Notes under the pieces: generated by a model
Seen by the model: the letters and a program-made list of their open reading frames with translations, nothing else
Database searches by the model: none
Told to the model about the DNA's origin: nothing
Made by a program: the position numbers and the translations under genes
Shown: in pieces, positions 63,837 through 64,000 of the stretch
Position numbering within the stretch: the stretch's first letter is position 1
How the letters are laid out: each line of letters starts with the position of its first letter
Assembly: GCF_020194175.1 (NCBI RefSeq)
Contig: NZ_JADYVX010000016.1
Location: 93,864-157,863, forward strand
Reading direction: 5' to 3'
From: Bradyrhizobium sp. BRP22
GTDB lineage: Bacteria > Pseudomonadota > Alphaproteobacteria > Rhizobiales > Xanthobacteraceae
DNA length: 64,000 bases

Positions 63837-63875
63837 CTTCACGATGGCTGCCACGCACACCACCCTCATCCTGAG

Positions 63876-64000
63876 AGCCTGACTCAAAAAAGCGTAAGAC
63901 GTCTTCAAGGTCTGGCCAGGCGGCGAATTAGGAGCCTCAGATGGGCGATGAGCAGCCATGCGAGCTCAGTGGCAGCAGAGCCTTCGAAGTCTTTGGAGAG
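63876..64000 (-). mobile_element. IS5-type insertion sequence, right-end fragment
   Basis: The last 125 nt carry the end of an IS. The coding tail is described separately. The sequence between its stop and the junction (AGCCTGACTCAAAAAAGCG) would contain the terminal inverted repeat. The other flank, CCTCATCCTGAG (63864-63875), is the first part of a REP-like repeat (compare 18171 and 60940), so the element appears to have inserted into one. The exact boundary is inferred. Confidence 0.6.
63905..64000 (-). CDS. IS5 family transposase, C-terminal 31 residues only
   Basis: The minus-strand frame open to the window edge reads LSKDFEGSAATELAWLLIAH, then LRLLIRRLARP and stop. This is the C-terminal tail typical of IS5/IS427-group transposases (RLAKDFE..IA..AWLFIA..QLLTRRLARP pattern). 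The catalytic DDE core lies beyond the window, so completeness cannot be judged. Confidence 0.75.
   Translation of the reverse strand, partial: LSKDFEGSAATELAWLLIAHLRLLIRRLARP

Overview
This window is high-GC DNA from an alphaproteobacterium, most probably Bradyrhizobium or a close relative. The case rests on codon use, the gene families present (gentisate and aromatic catabolism, many solute-binding proteins, soluble PAS chemoreceptors, small secreted Cys- or His-rich proteins) and several families of palindromic intergenic repeats of the kind seen in Bradyrhizobiaceae. About 57 genes are supported. No rRNA, tRNA, CRISPR array or prophage is visible. The only mobile element is the tail of an IS5-type transposase at the right edge.

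Region 1 (1-8200) is an aromatic-acid catabolic block: an ABC permease cut by the window edge, gentisate 1,2-dioxygenase, a zeta-class GST likely to be maleylpyruvate isomerase, a MarR regulator, a 3-hydroxybenzoate 6-hydroxylase-like flavoprotein, and a translationally coupled pair made of an aryl-CoA ligase and an FAD monooxygenase resembling salicylyl-CoA 5-hydroxylase. Two routes could therefore meet at gentisate. A 20-bp near-palindrome occurs upstream of both the dioxygenase and the monooxygenase-ligase pair, which suggests a common regulator, probably the MarR protein. A glycosyltransferase-like gene interrupts the block.

Region 2 (8300-26750) holds small secreted and membrane proteins, a three-repeat Cys-rich protein, an RND efflux adaptor and pump, a DAACS symporter coupled to a periplasmic binding protein, a lone ATP-grasp enzyme, ferredoxin-NADP reductase, an FMN-dependent glutamate-synthase-like oxidoreductase, an orphan ABC ATPase, and a large outer-membrane porin that joins two barrel families. 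A perfect 21-bp palindrome of Fur/Mur type lies upstream of the porin.

Region 3 (26800-32130) is a transport and metabolism locus. A creatininase-family hydrolase diverges from an operon with an NMT1-type binding protein, an ABC ATPase, a permease and a D-2-hydroxyacid dehydrogenase, followed by a secreted tandem Inh-type protease inhibitor.

Region 4 (32200-46100) is mixed: a soluble three-PAS chemoreceptor, flavin amine oxidase, GNAT, RadC, AraC regulator with an atypical SDR and a nitronate monooxygenase, DNA glycosylase, methionine aminopeptidase, MscS channel and a K+/H+ antiporter.

Region 5 (46100-64000) contains the molybdate uptake locus modABC with a separate Mop protein, the murein endopeptidase MepA, a Bug-type binding protein, a GGDEF-EAL protein with a degenerate GGDEF, an acyl-CoA-dehydrogenase-like flavoprotein, LepA, a GT39 enzyme and two MFS transporters. 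Palindromic repeats sit mostly between convergent or widely spaced genes, where they may act as terminators or mRNA-stabilising elements.
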